The notes below the pieces were generated by a model. That model searched no databases. It saw only the letters and a program-made list of their open reading frames with translations, and had not been told where the DNA came from. Positions 61,293-64,000 of a stretch of DNA of 64,000 nucleotides are shown here, one piece after another (position 1 is the stretch's first letter; each line of letters opens with the position of its first letter). Source of the DNA: Myxococcales bacterium (lineage in GTDB: Bacteria; Myxococcota; B64-G9); NCBI GenBank assembly GCA_012798435.1, contig JAAZNF010000084.1, forward strand, positions 62,001 to 126,000, written 5' to 3'. The translations under genes were made by a program, and so were the position numbers.

Positions 61293-63479
61293 CTATTTCT
61301 GCGCCGCCATTTCTGAAAGACGCCCCTCGTCCACCGCCGCCGGGGGAAACAGCGTCATGCGTGAGGTCACGGCGGCGGAGATGGAGAGGCCGAAGGGGCT
61401 CTGGGGCGCGTAGCCGGCCTGCATCTGGAAGGCGCCGGTGAAGGACACCAGGGCGCGCAGATCGGGCGCCAGGAACACCGGGATGCCCTTCTGGCCGGCC
61501 TGGGCCAGCAGCTCCTTGGCCTGGCGGGCGTGCGCGCGAACCTTTCCGGGATCGCTCTCCGAGAGGGCCAGCCACAGCCGGCACTGGAGCTGGGTGTGCA
61601 GATCCGCGAAACGGTCGGCCTGCGCGGCGAGCGACTTCTTCAACGCCTCGCCGGCCGGGTCGCCGCCGAGCAGGCTCAGGATGGTCTTGAGCGCGAGTTG
61701 CGTCGGGTCCTGGCCGCATATCGGCGCCATCTGCTCGATGAGATCGAGCGCTTCTTTCGACTGCTGACCCTCCATGAGCAAGGTGGAGAGGGCGGTCACG
61801 CTGTCGCACAGGACCACGGGATCGCGCTCGTCCCCCTCGGCCGCGGCGTAGGCCTGCATGGCCTCCTGGTAGGCGGCGGCGACCTGGGGAATGCGGCGGG
61901 AGACCTCCTCCGGAACGCCCACCAGCGCCTCCACGGCCAGGAGGTGCGCCCGCCACAGCAACCACTGCTGGGTGCGTTTCTCGGCCAGGCGAGCGGCGAT
62001 CCATTCCTGGATGGGCTTCAGTTCCGCCGCGCTCTTCTGCTTCAGCGCTTCGCGGATGGCCTGGCCGGCCATGACCGGCAGAAGCTCGGGCGGGAAGGGC
62101 TTGCCCTGGCTGGCCTTGGCGAAGCGCTGGATGGCCGCCGGGACGTCCACGCCAAGCTCGCCGAGCTGGCGCAGCAGGTACACCATCTGCAGGCCGGCGG
62201 GATCGTCCGGGTACGCCTGGGCGAAGGCCTCCACGTCCCGTCGCAGCGAATCCGGCGGCACGGGGCGGGTGGGATCGCGGGAGTAGCGTGCCAGGTCGAT
62301 GAACAGGCGCGTGAGGTTGGCCAGGCGCGCCTCCACGGCGGCGAAGGCCACCAGATCCGCGCGCAGCAGGTCTTCGTCGCGCGATGCAGACCCGGCCTTC
62401 CCCGGGTTCACCAGGATCTTGAGGAATTCGAGCAGCCCGAGCCCGATGCGCCGTCCCAGCAGGGCGGGGTGGGGAGGGGTGGCCCGGGCCGAGCGCGCGA
62501 AGTCGCGGATCCGCTCCGCCGGAGCGCCGCTCAGCACCAGCGCATCCAGGTAGTCGCGCTGGAGGAGCGGAAGGTCGCTCTGCGTCACCACGGCCGGGTT
62601 CAGCGTGGACGTCAGGCGCCAGGGCTCTTCGAGCTGGAGCAGGATCTCGGCCAGGCGGGCCATCTCGGGGGAGCTGATCTTCTTCGGGACCTTCTTGATC
62701 AGCGCAACCAGCTCGCGCCGCAGCTCGGCCGGCTGGAGGTCGGCGCCTGCCTTCTGCGCCCGCTGCAAGGCCGCCTCGGCGGCCGGGGCCTTGCCTTGCT
62801 CGAACAGCGCCTCGGCCAGCCATACGCTGGCCGGCCCCGGGCCTCCGATCTCCTCCAGCGTCAGCGCCGCGCGCTCCATGTCGGCGTAGCGGCCCAGGCG
62901 CCGGTGCGTCTCCACCAGCGCCGCGAGCAGCGAGGCACGGTGCGCCTCGGGCACCCCGGCACGCGGCAGGGTGCGCCGCGCCAGCCACAGGATGCCCTCG
63001 CGGGCGTAGGGGGGGAGGTCGCGCAGGCGGTCGAGGAGCTGAACCAGCGGGTGGTTGGCGCCCGCCTGAAGCCGGTACATCTCGACCGCCGGCTGGAGCA
63101 GGTTGCGCACGCGTTCCATGCCCGCAAAGGCCCGGTAGCACTCGAGTAGCCGCGCCTCCCACTCGGCGGCCGGCTCCACCGTGCCGGCCGCCAGCGCCTG
63201 CTCCAGCAGCACCGCCACCGCCACCCAGCCCAGGAGCGGCTGGCTGTCCTCGAGCATGTTGATCTTCGAGAACGGTGGCAGCGTGGCCGAAAGCTCCAGG
63301 GCGCGCCGGGCGCGATCGGCCGCGGCGCCCACCGCCAGAAGCTCGAGATCGTATTGCGACCCGACCTCGGGGATCACCTTGGCCAGCCGGGGCTGAAAGT
63401 CGGCCGCCCGGGCGGCCGGCGCCGCCAGCGGCGCGCCCAGCACGAGCGCCAGCAGACAACGAGCGATGACCAGGCGCAT
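61293..63479 (-). CDS. Exported helical-repeat protein of unknown function
   Basis: Signal peptide MRLVIARCLLALVLGAPLAAPAARAAD, then about 700 residues of helical TPR/HEAT-like hairpins (LLAVGAAADRARRALELSATLPP, LAALVETHRRLGRYADMERAALTLEEIGG, SVWLAEALFEQGKAPAAEAALQRAQKAG). The C-terminus ends SPFGLSISAAVTSRMTLFPPAAVDEGRLSEMAAQK. No catalytic motif is visible. ATG overlaps the stop of the upstream cysteine-rich gene by one base (TGATG), so the two are co-translated. Convergent with ribE, with one base between the stops. Confidence 0.6.
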   Translation of the reverse strand: MRLVIARCLLALVLGAPLAAPAARAADFQPRLAKVIPEVGSQYDLELLAVGAAADRARRALELSATLPPFSKINMLEDSQPLLGWVAVAVLLEQALAAGTVEPAAEWEARLLECYRAFAGMERVRNLLQPAVEMYRLQAGANHPLVQLLDRLRDLPPYAREGILWLARRTLPRAGVPEAHRASLLAALVETHRRLGRYADMERAALTLEEIGGPGPASVWLAEALFEQGKAPAAEAALQRAQKAGADLQPAELRRELVALIKKVPKKISSPEMARLAEILLQLEEPWRLTSTLNPAVVTQSDLPLLQRDYLDALVLSGAPAERIRDFARSARATPPHPALLGRRIGLGLLEFLKILVNPGKAGSASRDEDLLRADLVAFAAVEARLANLTRLFIDLARYSRDPTRPVPPDSLRRDVEAFAQAYPDDPAGLQMVYLLRQLGELGVDVPAAIQRFAKASQGKPFPPELLPVMAGQAIREALKQKSAAELKPIQEWIAARLAEKRTQQWLLWRAHLLAVEALVGVPEEVSRRIPQVAAAYQEAMQAYAAAEGDERDPVVLCDSVTALSTLLMEGQQSKEALDLIEQMAPICGQDPTQLALKTILSLLGGDPAGEALKKSLAAQADRFADLHTQLQCRLWLALSESDPGKVRAHARQAKELLAQAGQKGIPVFLAPDLRALVSFTGAFQMQAGYAPQSPFGLSISAAVTSRMTLFPPAAVDEGRLSEMAAQK

Positions 63480-64000
63480 CAGGAGCGCTTTCGCCGCAGG
63501 AAGGGGGCGAGGAGCAGCATCGCCAAGCCGCCCGTGCCGGCGCCGTCCGCGGTGCCGCAGCCGCAGCCGTCACTCTTGCAGTCCGGCACCTCGGCGCTGC
63601 AGGTCCCCGCCTGGCACATCACGCAGTCGCCGCACTCGTAGCCGTCCGGCCGCGGCATGTGGAGGCAACCGACGTCGGTGGCGCAGCTGTCGATGGTGCA
63701 GGCGTTGTCGTCGTCGCAGTTGACCGTGCCCGAGGGGACGCAGGCGCCACCCTGGCAGACCGCCGTGCCGCACAGGCCACCGCCGCAATTGGTGCCATCG
63801 GCCACGGGCGCGTTGCGGCAACCGAGGACCGGGTCGCAGCTGTCCGTGGTGCAGGGGTTGTGGTCGTCGCAGGCCAGGCCGGCGCCGGTGGGGAGGCAGG
63901 TGCCGTTCTGGCAGGCGTCGGCGCCGTTGCACAGGTTGCCGTCGTCGCACGGGGAACCGTTGGCGATGTTCTGGCGCACGCAGCCCGAGCCGGGGTTGCA
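63479..64000 (-). CDS. Cysteine-rich exported protein, MYXO-CTERM-like tail (5' end missing)
   Basis: The frame is open to the window edge. It contains repeats CDDGNLCNGADACQNGTCLPTG, CDDHNPCTTDSCDPVLGCRNAPVADGTNC and CDDDNACTIDSCATDVGCLHMP, like those in the trypsin-like protease, and ends SDGCGCGTADGAGTGGLAMLLLAPFLRRKRS, a textbook MYXO-CTERM signal. The beginning lies outside the window, so any enzymatic domain is unseen. The ORF track gives an internal start. Confidence 0.85.
   Translation of the reverse strand, partial: CNPGSGCVRQNIANGSPCDDGNLCNGADACQNGTCLPTGAGLACDDHNPCTTDSCDPVLGCRNAPVADGTNCGGGLCGTAVCQGGACVPSGTVNCDDDNACTIDSCATDVGCLHMPRPDGYECGDCVMCQAGTCSAEVPDCKSDGCGCGTADGAGTGGLAMLLLAPFLRRKRS

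Noticed and set aside
60526-63573. 1015-aa minus-strand ORF
   Set aside because: Shadow of ribD/ribE (antisense) and of the exported helical protein; Arg/Pro/Gly-rich without a fold.

Overview
The window is a high-GC chromosomal segment that reads as a free-living deltaproteobacterium of the Myxococcota type. I infer this from proteins with MYXO-CTERM-like tails (Cys-Gly motif, hydrophobic stretch, terminal Arg cluster), a protein resembling the myxobacterial DUF2378 family, CDNGIDDxGDG linkers, cysteine repeats of the CDDxNxCT type, a Ser/Thr kinase with a PEGA tail, and FHA-type sigma-54 regulation. Most of the DNA is ordinary chromosome. I see no tRNA, rRNA, CRISPR array, prophage or insertion sequence, and no stretch above 300 bases lacks a gene.

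Layout. 1-7750: a DUF2892 membrane protein, then a minus-strand run holB > ricT > metG > HEAT protein > TatD/radical-SAM fusion. 7106-13433: a beta-barrel candidate, an SCP2 lipid carrier, a long-chain acyl-CoA ligase with a secreted partner, a TatT-like TPR protein and a porin. 12231-16352: ubiE, then a cassette of molybdate-type regulator > diheme lipoprotein > porin. 16390-23934: two near-identical triple thioredoxin-fold (GILT-like) exported proteins flank an alpha/beta hydrolase, a phosphodiester glycosidase, REP-like repeats, UvsE and an FMN reductase. 24173-30564: DUF2378 protein, Tat-exported DUF362 protein, gdhA with a clear terminator, and a receiver-fused PEP/pyruvate-binding protein.

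30569-35169: an FHA-GAF-AAA+-Fis sigma-54 regulator split by a frameshift at a G6 tract, a TPR/beta-barrel protein, a lipoprotein and a glutaredoxin lipoprotein. 35211-44197: spoIID-like gene, queA, tgt, yajC, secD, secF, recJ, all on the plus strand. 44246-48368: a Kef/NhaP-type antiporter, two small exported or membrane proteins, and otsB-otsA for trehalose. 48344-54688: trypsin-like protease, beta-helix protein and Ser/Thr kinase, all minus strand. 54963-61291: an orphan FlhB/SctU-like protein, then DUF177, rpmF, fabD, acpP, rpiB, dCMP deaminase, nrdR, ribD, ribE. 61293-64000: a TPR-like secreted protein and a truncated cysteine-rich MYXO-CTERM protein.

The main points for follow-up are the frameshifted sigma-54 regulator, the duplicated GILT-like oxidoreductases, the regulator-diheme-porin cassette, several promoters whose -10 box lies exactly 6 bases before the ATG (predicted leaderless mRNAs), and the orphan export switch. 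Family calls come from reading the translations by eye; no database search was run.
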